The position numbers and the translations under genes are program-made. From the NCBI RefSeq assembly GCF_027580225.2, contig NW_027395283.1, forward strand, positions 6,204,501-6,268,500: a stretch of 64,000 nucleotides of DNA. Reading direction: 5' to 3'. Positions 32,856-44,049 of the stretch are shown here, piece after piece. The notes under the pieces were generated by a model. That model searched no databases, had not been told where the DNA came from, and was given only the letters and a program-made list of their open reading frames with translations. Within the stretch, counting starts at the first letter, position 1, and every line of letters starts with the position of its first letter. This DNA is from Misgurnus anguillicaudatus (lineage: Eukaryota; Chordata; Actinopteri; Cypriniformes; Cobitidae).

Positions 32856-34040
32856 ATGAGCGAGGATGAAGCGGGTCCCGCGATAGCGGCGCAGCAACAA
32901 ATCCAGCCGAGAGCAAATGTGCCTCCGAGCGCCACCTTCACAATTCAGCCTCCGGAGCCGTTTAATTTCGCAAAACCTTAAGAGTGGGAGAAGTGGATAC
33001 AGCGGTTTGAAAGATTTCGACAGGCCAGTAATCTACATGTCAGCTCACAAGCGAATCAGGTGAACACGTTAATATACTGCATGGGAGATGAGGCAGATGA
33101 TGTGTTAAGAGGACAGACTCTAACCGAAGCGCAACGGCAGGAATACGAAACTGTTAAAGAGACATTCAACAGATTTTTTGTGCCCAAAAAGAACGTAATC
33201 TACGAACGAGCTAGATTCAATCAAAGAGTGCAGCAGCCTGATGAATCGGTTGATAACTTTATAACAGCCCTGTATGCTCTTGCAGAAAACTGTAATTATG
33301 GTGCCCTTCATGATGAACTGCTCAGGGATAGACTTGTAGTTGGTCTAAGAGACAGTACGTTATCTGAGCGGATGCAGCTGGACAGAGACCTCACTCTTGA
33401 GAAAGCTATCAATATGGCACGACAGTCTGAAATTATAAAAAAACAGCAGACTGATTTGAGAGGTGAGTCAAAAGGCGGAGTTGAAATTGATGCAGTGGCT
33501 GCAAAAATGAATAAAATTACTGCAAACCAGAGACCATTTAAATTCAAAAACTCTAGTTTTCCCAAACACGTGTCAACTTCATTTATGCACAAAAATGACA
33601 AAAGGCCCTGTCAAAGATGTGGTAAAGCACAGGGTCATGGAAAATGGCAATGCCCAGCCAAAGAGGTTTTATGCCACACGTGCGGGAAAAAAGGGCACTA
33701 CAGCAAAGTGTGTAAAACTGCCAAAACAGTGCATGCTATCAATGCAGAGGAGTGCAGTGCGTCATCTGAGCCCTGGTTTTTAGGCACAGTAGATACAGGT
33801 CAGGATGCTTGGGCTGTGGAGCTGTCCATTAGAGACTGTAAAGTAAAATTTAAAATCGACACAGGTGCTGATGTTACAGTCATTCCAGAGTCTACATTCA
33901 GAGATATAACAAAAGGGGCCTTGAAACTGGAAAATGCAGACAAACCATTACTGGGGCCAGGTGGCAGTCCACTGTCGGTAATCGGGATGTCGCACGAGTC
34001 CCTCAGCAAAGCTAACAGTGCAAGAAAATGTGTATGTAGT
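32856..34040 (+). pseudogene. Gypsy gag and protease, one in-frame stop
   Basis: ATG at 32856 (MSEDEAGPAIAAQQQ). A TAA at about 32980 interrupts the frame between FNFAKP and EWEKWIQRF; it reads open again from there to 34040. The capsid-like region has FNRFFVPKKNVIYERARFNQ and SVDNFITALYALAENCNYG. Two zinc knuckles follow (CQRCGKAQGHGKWQC, then CHTCGKKGHYSKVC), the RNA-binding part. Next is a retropepsin segment with the catalytic DTGADVTVIP. A frameshift ends the frame after SVIGMSHESL. The family is metazoan Ty3/Gypsy. The single nonsense codon may be the only gag lesion. Confidence 0.85.
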
Positions 34041-34647
34041 TAAGGATCTGCACACAGCACTTCTAGGACGGCCAGCCATCGTAAAGCTTAACCTTATTGC
34101 ACGGCTCAACAGTGTGGATTCTGACATGCTCAAAAGAATGTACCCAAAGTTGTGTGAGGGCCTAGGTATGGTACGCCAGCCCTACACCATTAAGCTTAAA
34201 CCAGATGTGACTCCGTTCTCCCTAACAACCCCTAGGAGAGTTCCACTTCCTTTACTGGGAAAAGTTAAAAAGGAGTTAGAGCGCATGGAGAAGCAAGCTG
34301 CTAGGTACAACAAGTGTCATCGCGCTAGACAACTCAGTCATCTTTCCTCAGGTCAGAGGGTTTGGATCACTGATAATAAGACTGAAGATACTGTGGTAGC
34401 TTCACATTCAGCTCCTCGTTCTTACTTAGTGGAAAGCCCTCAAGGCACTATCAGACGGAACAGACGCCATCTTGTTCCTATGCCACATAATGAATCAAGT
34501 GCTGAAAGTGTTTTAAACACTTGTGATCAATCAAAGGAGGTGGAGGACGCTGTGGAATCATCAACAACTCAAGTAGTTCAGACGCCTGGAACATACAGAA
34601 CAAGGTCTGGTAGACCTGTAATACCGCCAAAGAGACTAGACCTGTGA
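34018..34647 (+). pseudogene. Gypsy pol remnant with RT, RNase H and most integrase deleted
   Basis: It opens with VKDLHTALLGRPAIVKLNLI and continues to VTPFSLTTPRRVPLPLLGKV and KKELERME, the stretch just before reverse transcriptase. The next residues, KQAARYNKCHRARQLSHLSS, GQRVWITDNKTED and GTIRRNRRHLVPMP, belong to the far C-terminus after integrase. So about 3 kb of pol is missing with the frame kept, giving a 209-codon fusion. It encodes no catalytic polymerase or integrase. Confidence 0.85.
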
Positions 34648-34821
34648 GATACTGTGGGTCTTCACATAATGTGTGTTGCGATAAAGTAGACAAAAGTTCA
34701 ATGGTGTAAACACGAGTTCATTTATTGGTAATAGGTTAAGGGGTATGTTCAAAAATAATAATAGAGCTTATTGATAGTCATGTTATTGGCTTACTGTTCT
34801 AAATATTCTTGGAAGGGGAGA

Positions 34822-34995
34822 TGTGGTGTGATTTATATTATGTTGTAATGGGCTCTTTAAGAGAGGCATCTGGGAGGAGTTTAAGGGAACAGTTCAAGGA
34901 AATGATGTGTAATGGAATGGGGAGGAGAGAAATAAAAAGTTAGCAACTGTGTTAACACGAGGTGGGCTTGCTCTCTGTTATTTACGAACACGACA
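34822..34995 (+). repeat. 3' LTR of the Gypsy element
   Basis: 174 bp, TG...CA. Differs from the 5' LTR at about three sites (GTAATGGGCTC, GTAATGGAATG, CTCTCTGTTAT here). Confidence 0.93.
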
Positions 34996-35504
34996 CTTAT
35001 CACCACTAACAACCTGGACTTTATGTTTCTAAATGAAACCTGGTTAGATGACAGCTGCAGTGCTACAGTCCTCAATGAATCAGCCCCACCCAACTTTACC
35101 TTTATAAGTGTCTGTAGAGCTGTTAGAAGGGGCGGAGGAATAGCTGCTTTATTCAAAGATGCCTTTCAATGCAAGCAAGTGTTACTTGGTGATTACCAGT
35201 CTTTTGAATTTTTGTGTATTGCTCTAAAAGGTACACCACGCATTCTGTTTACAATTATTTATAGACCTCCCAAATACACCTCAGCATTTGTTGATGAATT
35301 CACAGAACTTTTATCAACAATTTCCTCTGAATTTGATTATTTTGTTATTGCTGGAGATTTCAATATTCATATAGACAATTCAGAAAACAATACTGCGATT
35401 GAACTGTTAAATGTTTTAAACACTTTTGATCTGACCCAGCACGTGCAAGGTCCTACACACAATCGGGGACACACTCTTGATCTGCTCATTAGCAAGGAGA
35501 TCAG
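34996..35504 (+). pseudogene. LINE A ORF2 segment 2 (endonuclease)
   Basis: Continues the endonuclease from VNDL: LITTNNLDFMFLNETWLDD, GGIAALFKD, FTIIYRPPK, FVIAGDFNIHIDN and GHTLDLLISK. These are the APE-type motifs (E of NETW, DFN; the final SDH motif is lost). It stops where the second insert begins; the next 150-200 codons of the family pattern are missing. Confidence 0.85.
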
Positions 35505-35799
35505 GTCATGACAGTACCCTCCCCCTAAGGGCGGATACTAGACACCCTCAGGAGGAGACACTAAACACAGGACCTAAAATGGGACAAAAACCAGGAAAAC
35601 AAAGAAACCAAAACCAATGGTAAACAAGACAACATAGTCACAGGGTTGGGATGGGCTAACAAAAACAAAATACAAGGAAGAGGAGGGGGAGTAACAGTAA
35701 AGTTTGTATGGTGAGAATCAGTTTGTGTCCTAACAGTTTTATGAGTCTTTTTGGTGGTACTGGTGACAGATGGAGAAGTCCGGGGGGAAGAACGAGAGT

Positions 35800-36459
35800 T
35801 CATGACAACGGGAGGTGGCTGACGTGGGAACACAGGGGGCACAGGAAGCACAGGGGACTCAGGAACAATAGGAGGAACAGAGAGCACAGGGGCACAGGAA
35901 ACGAAGACTGAAACGGACAACACTGTTCAGATCCGCCGGAAAGGGCGGATTCCTCCACGTCTATCGACTCTGGACGCGCCGGCGACTCTGGACGCGCCGG
36001 CGACTCTGGACGCGCCGGCGACTCTGGACGCGCCGGCGACTCTGGAAACTTGGGGGAAGTAGATGGTACTGGTTGCACGGGAGAGGTGTTCTTCCTCCTC
36101 GTCTTCCGTCTAGGACGAGGAGCGGAAAGCGCCGGAGGAGTGGGAGACAGTACGGCCGGACCACCCAACTCCGTGGATGAACCACCCGACGCCGAGTCCC
36201 AGGAGGCATGTCTCTCACGTTTCCCCCTGAGACTGTGGGGTGGACAGGACACCGGTGGCATAGACAAGAAGGGCCTGTCTGAAGAAAACACTCCCACTCG
36301 CCGACGCTCCGGGATGGTTGCCAGAGGGGCTGGAAAAGAGGTCCTTCCTCCCTGGAATGCCCCTCTGGCCGTGGCACCTCTCCACGCGTTGCTTCCCCTG
36401 CGTCGAACCAGTCTTGTCCCACGGAAAGCCGCGTAGTCGATATTGGGGTTCAGGTCCAT
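35800..36459 (-). CDS. Arg/Pro/Ser-rich 219-codon frame, gag-like remnant
   Basis: ATG at 36459 (MDLNPNIDYAAF), shortly after the inverted PPT. It is very rich in Arg, Pro and Ser and has four or more copies of the hexamer ARPESP, encoded by an 18-bp repeat, then a hydrophobic Leu/Phe/Pro-rich C-terminus. There is no zinc knuckle or protease motif. By position it is what remains of the internal region of the LTR element. It may be untranslated. Confidence 0.3.
   Translation of the reverse strand: MDLNPNIDYAAFRGTRLVRRRGSNAWRGATARGAFQGGRTSFPAPLATIPERRRVGVFSSDRPFLSMPPVSCPPHSLRGKRERHASWDSASGGSSTELGGPAVLSPTPPALSAPRPRRKTRRKNTSPVQPVPSTSPKFPESPARPESPARPESPARPESPARPESIDVEESALSGGSEQCCPFQSSFPVPLCSLFLLLFLSPLCFLCPLCSHVSHLPLS
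35964..36045. repeat. 18-bp tandem repeat, about 4.5 copies
   Basis: CGACTCTGGACGCGCCGG repeats at 18-bp spacing without change. A multiple of three, it keeps the overlapping minus-strand frame open (ARPESP units). The GC content is far above its surroundings. Confidence 0.95.
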
Positions 36460-36755
36460 AGTCCGCTGGGTTTAGTTTTGGCGTCCTGAGGGCGTCTAGT
36501 ATCCGCCCTTAGGGGGAGGGTACTGTCATGACCTGATCTCTCGGTTTCTTGTCTTATCCGAGTTTGAGAGAGATTAGGTTGTGACAGTACGTGTCTGCCC
36601 TGAGAGAGTTGTGTGACAGGCCCTTCCGTGGTCCACGTTTCTCTCAGGGTTCGTGAATTGTTTCCCGCTCCCTTATGTTTGATTAAGCTACAGGTGTATG
36701 TTGTTAGTACTCCCTATTTAATACCCTTCTGTCCTGTCCTCCGGGCGTTGGTATT

Positions 36756-37217
36756 CTGTCACGACTGGGAAACAAAGGAGACGAGGAAAACCCAAACGCA
36801 GACTAAAATAAAGAATACTTTAATATGTACAAACACACAGAACCAAAACACCCACGAGGGGGTAAAACATACAATAAACAGACACGAGAACTAACTAACT
36901 ACATAAACACTGAGAACGCTAAACTACATAAACTTACACAGGATATCAGGAACAGGAAACATTCAGGGAAACTTGCAGGAAACACAGAAGAATACCAACG
37001 CACGGAGGACAGGACAGAAGGGTATTAAATAGGGAGTACTAACAACATACACCTGTAGCTTAATCAAACATAAGGGAGCGGGAAACAATTCACGAACCCT
37101 GAGAGAAACGTGGACCACGGAAGGGCCTGTCACACAACTCTCTCAGGGCAGACACGTACTGTCACAACCTAATCTCTCTCAAACTCGGATAAGACAAGAA
37201 ACCGAGAGATCAGGTCA
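36756..37217 (-). repeat. complete LTR, minus strand
   Basis: On the minus strand it starts TGTCATGACCTGATCTCTCG and ends CCCAGTCGTGACA, about 462 bp. A TATA-like CCCTATTTAATACCC (minus) lies about 200 bp in, and AATAAAG-like signals near 36806. The end style (CAGTCGTGACA) is shared with the LTRs at 60779-61979, so the two elements are related. Confidence 0.8.
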
Positions 37218-38200
37218 TGACACATTATAGCATCTATAAGGACAGTCTTCGTGCTTTCAATGTAGAACTTGGCACAGCTAGACAGACCTTCTTTTCAAAC
37301 ATAAACAAAAACATAAACAACACACACACTCTTTTTGCTACTGTAGAGAGACTAACAAACCCCCCAAATCAAATTCCTAGTGAAATGCTCTCTGACAACA
37401 AATGCAATGAGTTTGCAACCTTTTTCTCTGAGAAGATCAGTAATATCAGAATGACGGCCTCATATTGTACTGTGGTCAGTCAGATATCATTGCAACAACC
37501 TCAGAAATTAGTCATTCTCTCAGAATTTGACATAATTGATATAAAAACCTTGGAAGAAACAGTACAACATCTTAAAGCATCAACTAGCAGCCTTGACACG
37601 CTCCCCACATCTTTTCTCAAAAAGGTACTTAACTGCTTAGAAACTGACCTCTTAAAAATAGTAAATACCTCTCTGATCACAGGCACCTTTACAGAGTTAT
37701 TAAAAACAGCAGTTGTTAAGCCTATCCTAAACAAGAGTAACCTAGACAAAACCATACTTAGCAACTACAGACCAATCTCAAATCTTCCGTTTATAGGCAA
37801 GATCATTGAAAAGGTTGTTTTTAATCAGCTGAACAAATTCTTAAACTCAAATGGCTATCTGGACAACTTTCAATCTGGTTTCCGTCAGCATCACAGCACA
37901 GAGACAGTGCTCATAAAGATAATAAATGATATTCGCTTAAACTCTGATTCAGGTAAAATATCAGTGCTGGTGCTACTAGATCTTAGTGCTGCCTTTGACA
38001 CAGTAGATCACACCATACTCTTACATAGACTGGAAAACTGGGTAGGGCTCTCTGGGATGGTCCTCAAATGGTTTAAATCATACCTACAAGGAAGAGGTTA
38101 CTATGTAAACATAGGTAACCATAAATCTAAGTGGACATCCATGACATGTGGAGTCCCACAGGGTTCAATTCTTGCACCGCTTCTGTTTAATTTGTATATG
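37218..38200 (+). pseudogene. LINE A ORF2 segment 3 (reverse transcriptase, first part)
   Basis: Reads HYSIYKDSLRAFNVELGTAR, NIIN-type linker, then the RT core: FRPI-like [58 protein letters not shown] (first catalytic Asp), GVPQGSILAPLLFNLYM. It is interrupted immediately after NLYM, before the YADD box. Confidence 0.88.
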
Positions 38201-39015
38201 TGACCAGTCACGGAAAGTAGGGACACAAGTCGGATCTGGGGCATTTTGAGTTATTCATAGATTCTGAAAGTGCAGATTCTAAGCTTTCCAACGATGTGTA
38301 ACACATGGAAATCTGATAAGATTTGGAGAAGTTGTGGCCGTTTGAATGTAACACATTCAAGAAAGAGAATGCTGAGAAATTTGAGAAAGAAAAAAGTTAA
38401 CACTTTCCCCTTTCCCTGGCTGGAGAGACAATAGGGCTCATTTACATCTAATTTAGCTAAGCCATACCCCCTGTAAAGCCGTTTTGAGATGCAGAGGTTC
38501 TAGCAGCATAAGTAGTATTTTATTACAGAAGTCCGAATGACAAAATGCAAAAATAAACAGGACTTTTAACGTTACCTTTGCGGGGATCACAAGTCGAATC
38601 CAGTCTGTTTCAGATGTGTGAATCATCCAATGATTTTTGTCCACAAATGCGTATAATCCGTGAAATATAGATATATATAGTCCATTTCGCATGAACTTCT
38701 GGTAATACAATATAATATACAATCTGGGGACTATTTACATCGTAACATGTAAGGGTATATCAGATTACACTCCGGTATTTACGTTCCGTTAAACACATGA
38801 ACCCGCCTTCAAAGTTTGTATTTAAAATAATAGATAATCCAAAAACAGCACCGTCGAAAACGTGAAGTCCTTAAGAGATGTTACCAATCGCTCGCTCGTT
38901 CCTCTATCAGCCAATGACTTCATGGAAAATATTGATAGACAAAACATGTAGCCAATTATATAAAGAATACAACGATCTCTGTGTAACTTCTGTGTGTTTG
39001 GACAAATAACAGTCA

Positions 39016-39171
39016 GCCGCGTCACTGACTTTATGGGGCGCTGCAGTCGGATGACGTCAAAGTACCGCGAGAGCGAGTCGAAATTAAACTACTCCGTAAG
39101 ATTTCTTAAAGAGCTCTCGCGGTACTTTGACGTCATCCGACTGCGGCGCCCCATAAAGTCAGTGACGCGGC
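39016..39171. repeat. 59-bp near-perfect inverted repeat (hairpin)
   Basis: GCCGCGTCACTGACTTTATG ... CGCGAGAGC at 39016-39074 is repeated inverted at 39113-39171 with one mismatch and a 38-bp loop. It contains a TGACGTCA-like GATGACGTCAAAG in each arm. Such near identity suggests recent origin or gene conversion between the arms. Confidence 0.92.
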
Positions 39172-39189
39172 AACTAAGCAAACATATCT

Positions 39190-39550
39190 TAAGGGACAGA
39201 GCAGCCACGTCACTACAGTCACGTGACTTCTCGCTCGAGCCGGAAGAGAAGACAATGCTGAATAAAGTCGTAATTCTTGCTATTTTTGGACCAAACTGTA
39301 TTTTTGATGCATCAACACAATTTTACTGACCCACTGATGTCACATGGACTACTTTGATAATGTTTTTATTACCTTTCTGGACATGGAAACCGTACATAGA
39401 TTTTCAAAGGAGGAGACAGAAAGCTCTCGGACTAAATCTAATGTTAAAACATCTTAAACTGTGTTCCGAAGATGAACGGAGGTCTTCCGAGTTTAGAACG
39501 ACGTAATGGTAAGTCATTAATGACATTATTTTCAGTTTTGGGCGAACTAT
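39190..39550. repeat. single arm of the 478-1310 fold-back family
   Basis: CGGAAGAGAAGACAATGCTG, TTTTTGGACCAAACTGTATT, GATGCATCAACACAATTTTA and GGACATGGAAACCGTACATA, through to TTTTGGGCGAACTATCC. Colinear with the right arm of 478-1310, but without the second arm. Confidence 0.85.
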
Positions 39551-39871
39551 CCTTATTCAGTAGTCACGCTGTTCCCTTTGGGGCGGAGGCGAAAACACAA
39601 GCTTATCCAGTATGTAAATATACACACAGACAATGACGCCCCCCGCTGCACGCTAGAATCTCCGGAAAAACAAGCCTATTTTAACCGCAAAATGTACGCT
39701 TTTAAATATACAAAAACTGCTATCTCAAACATGGAGAGGCTTCTTCGTGATCTCAACTAACAGATTCTGCAATAAAACGAAAATCACAAATTTTGAAAAA
39801 AAAACGTTGTTTCTCATTTTCTCGAAACTTGTGCTGCCGACTTGTGTCCCTGGTTTCCGTGACGGGTCACA

Positions 39872-39990
39872 TATGCTCCCACTTGGTCAAATAATGAAAA
39901 AGAACCAAATTGCTTACCACAGCTATGCAGATGACACCCAGATATACTTAGCCCTGTCACCCAATGACTACAGCCCCATTGACTCTCTAT
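39872..39990 (+). pseudogene. LINE A ORF2 segment 4 (RT, YADD box)
   Basis: Continues from NLYM: LPLGQIMKKNQIAYHSYADD then TQIYLALSPNDYSPIDSL. YADD carries two of the three catalytic aspartates. LINE B interrupts after DSL. Confidence 0.88.
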
Positions 39991-40955
39991 TCAATTCAAT
40001 TCAATTTTATTTATATAGCGCTTTTCACAATTTGGTAATTGTATCAAAGCAGCTTTACATAGTAGATGCAGCGAAAAGCACAGAAAATCGACAGATAGCA
40101 CAACATAATAAACGATAGCACAAGCAGTTAAATTTGCTGCGGCTATAAATCAACATTATAAGCAAACGTATTACTAATGTAACGTATAGAAGTTAAGCCC
40201 AAAAAGGCTGCCTCCCCGGGTTGAAAAACCCCCTAGGAGAAAAAAAACCCGGAATTTTAGCCGGGGAATTAAAAAAAGTCATAGGAGGAAAAAACCCTTG
40301 GGAGATATATATATATACACATTGAAACGAAAGGAGATTAAGCGGAGATTAAGCGGGTTCTGCCGGTGGTCTTTGGTCAGGCATCAGCTGGACATCACGT
40401 TGAAGAACAGCTAGTAGATCAGTTGTGTGCCGACTTTCAAATGTACCAGAACTGGATCTGTTTGTCTCGTCCTCGGGATCAGGGACGAGACAGGGAGAGA
40501 GAAACAAAATCTTATTAGCGTAGGGGCCGTTCACATAGAAAACAAGTGTCACACAGTAATGTGGTTTTAGTCAGCTCGGTTCCGGACAGGCTAACTATTG
40601 CTGGTTAAGTGTATTACATATAGTTGATGATTTTAGAAACGGAAACAGAACTCGTTTGACTAAGGCCAGAGGCCCCACTGCCGTCGTTAATGCTAACGTA
40701 CAGTGGCAAACTGTTCTGTATGACATACTATTTTTAAGGTCATGGGAAAAGGCCAAAATCGCAAACCGACCATATTTGGCAGTTAAGACTCAATCGACAA
40801 CCATTTCAAAGTTTCAGCATATTACTAAAGAGTATTAATGAGATTTACCATGCTTTGAAGTGTTGACGAAAAAAGGTTTTAATTTATTCATTAATTTTTT
40901 ATTTATTAGGTTGTACAAGCTAGCTATTAGGAGATAAGTACCATTGTTAAAACAA

Positions 40956-43900
40956 CTATGTGAATGCCTTGTTAAAGAGAAAAGTTTTAAGTCTAGATTT
41001 AAAGTTATCTACTGTATCTGATTTTCCGACGTCGGTTGGTAAATCATTCCATAGCTTAGGGGCTAAGTAGGAAAAGGATCTGCCACCTTTAGACACTTTT
41101 GATATTTTAGGGATAATTAAGAGGCCAGAATTTTGTGACCGCAATGCACGTGATGGATTGTATTCTGATAATAATTCTCTAAGATATAAGGGTGCTAGGC
41201 CATTTAAAGCTTTGTAGGTGATTAGTAATATTTTAAATTGTATACGATATTTAACTGGTAGCCAGTGTAAAGATGCCAGAATTGGGCTTATGCGGTCATA
41301 CTTCTTAGTTCGAGTAAGAACTCTTGCAGAAGCGTTTTGAACTAGCTGAAGCTTGTTGACCTGTTTTGCATGGCATCCTCCGAGTAACGAGTTACAATAG
41401 TCTATTCTAGAGGTCATAAAAGCATGGATAAGCTTCTCTGCATCTGATGCAGACAACATATGGCGTATTTTTGAGATATTTCTGAGGTGGAGGAATGCTG
41501 TGCGGCCAGACATTGGAGATATGGCTGTCGAAGGATAAACTGCTGTCGAACATCACACCTAAATTCTTAACCGTGGAGGTTGGCACCACAGTGCAGCCAT
41601 CTATGGGCAACTTGTAATCTGTCATATTATATTTGTAGCGATTCGGTTCGATAACAAGTATCTCTGTCTTATTGGAGTTTAGCATAAGAAAGTTATGTGA
41701 CATCCAGTCACTTATATCGCTGATGCAGTCTGATAGCTTAGAAAAATTTTGTGTTTCGCTAGGATGTGAGGAGATGTAAAGCTGTGTGTCATCCGCATAG
41801 CAGTGAAAACTTATGTTATGATTCCTGATAATGTCTCCTAGAGGTAACATATATTACGAGATCAGGATAGGACCTAGAACTGATCCCTGCAGTACGCCGT
41901 ATTTAACCAGGGAGTGATGTGACTCCTCCTCATTTACATAAACAAAGTGATAGCGATTGGTTAGATACGATCTGAACCAAGCTAGCGCCTGACCACTGAT
42001 GCCAACATAGTTTTCTAGCCTATTAAGTAAGATTGTGTGATCTATTGTGTCAAAGGCTGCACTAAGGTCTAATAATATAAGGAGTGATATTTCGCCACGG
42101 TCGGATGTTAGGAGAAGGTCATTTGTAACTCTAAGCAGCGCTGTCTCTGTGCTATGGTGGGGCCTGAATCCTGATTGGAACTTTTCATACGTACTATTAT
42201 TTCCTAAAAATGTGCGTAGCTGGCTTGCCACTACCTTTTCTAATATTTTGGAAAGAAAAGGGAGATTTGAGATTGGTCTAAAGTTATTAAGCTCTCCCTG
42301 ATCAAGGTTTGGTTTTTTAATGAGCGGTCTAATAACTGCTAGTTTGAAAGCTGTTGGAACGTATCCTAATTCTAGTGATGAGTTAAAGACATTTAGTACT
42401 GGTTTAGACATTATAGGGAATACCTCTTTGAGTAATTTTGTGGGAACAGGGTCCAATATACAGGACGATGATTTGGATGACGCTACTAATTTAGATAGCT
42501 CTTCTATTGTAGTAGGTTTAAATGACTCAAGATGTTCGTATGGTAGGCAAGCGTTAAATATATTACTGGGTAGAGTGGTGGCTGCTTGGGTACCTACAAT
42601 GTTTTCCCTAATAATCATAATTTTCTTAGTAAAGAAGTTCATGAAGTCGTTACAATTGTGTGGGAGTTTATTAGTGGGTTCTGTTTGTTCTTTATTTCTA
42701 GTCAGTTTCGCAACTGTGCTAAAGAGGAAGCGAGGGTTATTATGATTTTCTTTAATAAGATTGCTGAGAAACGTAGATCTGGCGATTTTTATAGCCTGTC
42801 TGTAGTGTTTAACACTCTCTTTCCATGCTGCACGCCATACCTCTAACTTTGTGCTTCTATAATTTCTTTCCATTTTTCTAGCAGCCTTTTTTAGGGCAGC
42901 GGTATGATGGTCGTACCATGGAGCTGGCGTTTTTTCTTTGATTCTCTTTTTTCGAATTGGAGCTACGGCATCCAATGTGTTAGAACAAATACTGTTCAGG
43001 TTTTCTATTACAATATCTAGATCTTCAGGGTTATCTGCTACATGTTTCATTTGGGACAGGTCTGGAAGAGTGCTAATAAAGTTATCTTTAGTGGTGGAAA
43101 TTATTGTTCTGGCTAGTCGGTAGCGTATTGTGGATCGAGTGATCCTATCTAGAAGTACCGTGTATGAGACAAGGCAATGGTCTGAAACTGCATCGCTCTG
43201 AGGTGATATCTCGATTTCATTAATATTGAGCCCGAGTGACAGAATTAAGTCTAATGTGTGCCTACGAGTATGCGTGGGCCCTGTCACGTTTTGTCTTATA
43301 TCGAGAGAATTTAGAATGTCCATAAACGCTAATCCTAATGTATCTGTTGGGTTATCAACGTGTATATTAAAGTCACCAACGATAAGAGCTTTATCTACAG
43401 TGACTACGAGGTCAGACAGGAAATTTGATATTTCTTTAAGAAAATCTACATGATGCCCCGGAGGTCTATAGATTGTAGCAAGGACAAAAGAGAGCTGTTT
43501 ATGGTTACGATTAGTTATTTCCATATTTAATAGCATTATTTCAAATGAATTAAATTTTAGTTCGGATTTATGAGGTACTTTTAAAAAAATTTTGTATATT
43601 GTAGCTACACCACCCCCTCTCCCCTTTAAACGCGGTTCATGTTTATAATAGTAGTCTTGTGGGGTGGATTCGTTTAAACTAATGTAATCGTCTGCTTTAA
43701 GCCAGGTTTCTGTTAAAGAGAGTGCATCTAAGTTTTGGTCAGTAATTATTTCATTGACAATGGGTTCTTTATTGGTAAGCGATCTAATGTTAAGAAGGCC
43801 GAATTTTAACATTCGAGGTTCATCTGTAAACGTATTGTTTTCTAATTTTATGTTAGTAAGATTTGTACGAGACGAGGTAAACGGTGCTCTGTATTCGTTT

Positions 43901-43983
43901 GTTCGAGGAACGCACACAGTTGAAATGTGTTGATACTCTGGTAAGATAGACTCTAAGTTATGGGATATATGTGATCTTGACAT
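40956..43983 (-). pseudogene. LINE B ORF2 (endonuclease and reverse transcriptase), two lesions
   Basis: Begins [19 protein letters not shown]. Endonuclease motifs: [39 protein letters not shown] and [12 protein letters not shown] (final His). RT motifs: [70 protein letters not shown] at 41854-41856 (ILIS-stop-YM) breaks it once. It then continues in the same frame with MLPLGDII and CYADDTQLYI. A frameshift near 41510 leads to the last part, LHLRNISKIRHML, SRIDYCNSLLGG, LHWLPVKYRIQFK and a C-terminal FKSRLKTFLFNKAF. Otherwise complete, about 1000 codons. Confidence 0.9.
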
Positions 43984-44049
43984 GTCAGAGCAACTAACAG
44001 ATGGACGGGTAGGCCGATCTATCTGTTTCCTGACCTGGGCCCTGGTTAG

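Larger units (their letters stand above)
32607..34995 (+). mobile_element. Ty3/Gypsy LTR retrotransposon, internally deleted, TSD CTTAT
   Basis: Direct LTRs of 174 bp (32607-32780 and 34822-34995) start TGTGGTGTGATTTA and end ACACGACA. I count three differences between them, so the insertion is recent. CTTAT flanks both sides (32602-32606 and 34996-35000). TGGTGTCAGAAGTG directly after the 5' LTR is the primer-binding position. GGAAGGGGAGA before the 3' LTR is the polypurine tract. Gag and protease are followed by a pol reduced to its ends. The copy cannot move alone but keeps the sites needed in cis. Confidence 0.95.
35505..37217 (-). mobile_element. rearranged LTR element, mostly minus strand, with an inverted LTR fragment
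   Basis: A complete minus-strand LTR (36756-37217) lies at the right end. Directly left of it is a truncated copy in + orientation (36529-36755), preceded by its polypurine tract CTTAGGGGGAGGG. At the far left, only 17 bp of another minus-strand LTR (GAGATCAGGTCATGACA) precede the inverted polypurine tract. So the interior (35522-36528) has inverted U3/PPT junctions on both sides. One minus frame remains. A piece of LINE A was lost at the site. Confidence 0.7.
38199..39871. mobile_element. DNA element with TGTGACC ends, inserted in LINE A RT
   Basis: Left end TGTGACCAGTCACGGAAAGT; right end inverted TGTGACCCGTCACGGAAACC. Both continue with AGGGACACAAGTCG. TA or TAT flanks both sides, consistent with a TA-targeting (Tc1/mariner-like) mode, though no transposase is present. 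Inside are a near-perfect 59-bp inverted repeat (39016-39171) and one arm of the 478-1310 fold-back family (39190-39550). Confidence 0.75.

Noticed and set aside
36050..36436. 128-codon + strand frame over the GC-rich repeat
   Set aside because: It overlaps the minus-strand frame that fits the LTR element orientation; kept open mainly by the 18-bp repeat.
42047..42846. + strand frames of 80-140 codons
   Set aside because: They are antisense shadows of the LINE B endonuclease/reverse transcriptase frame.
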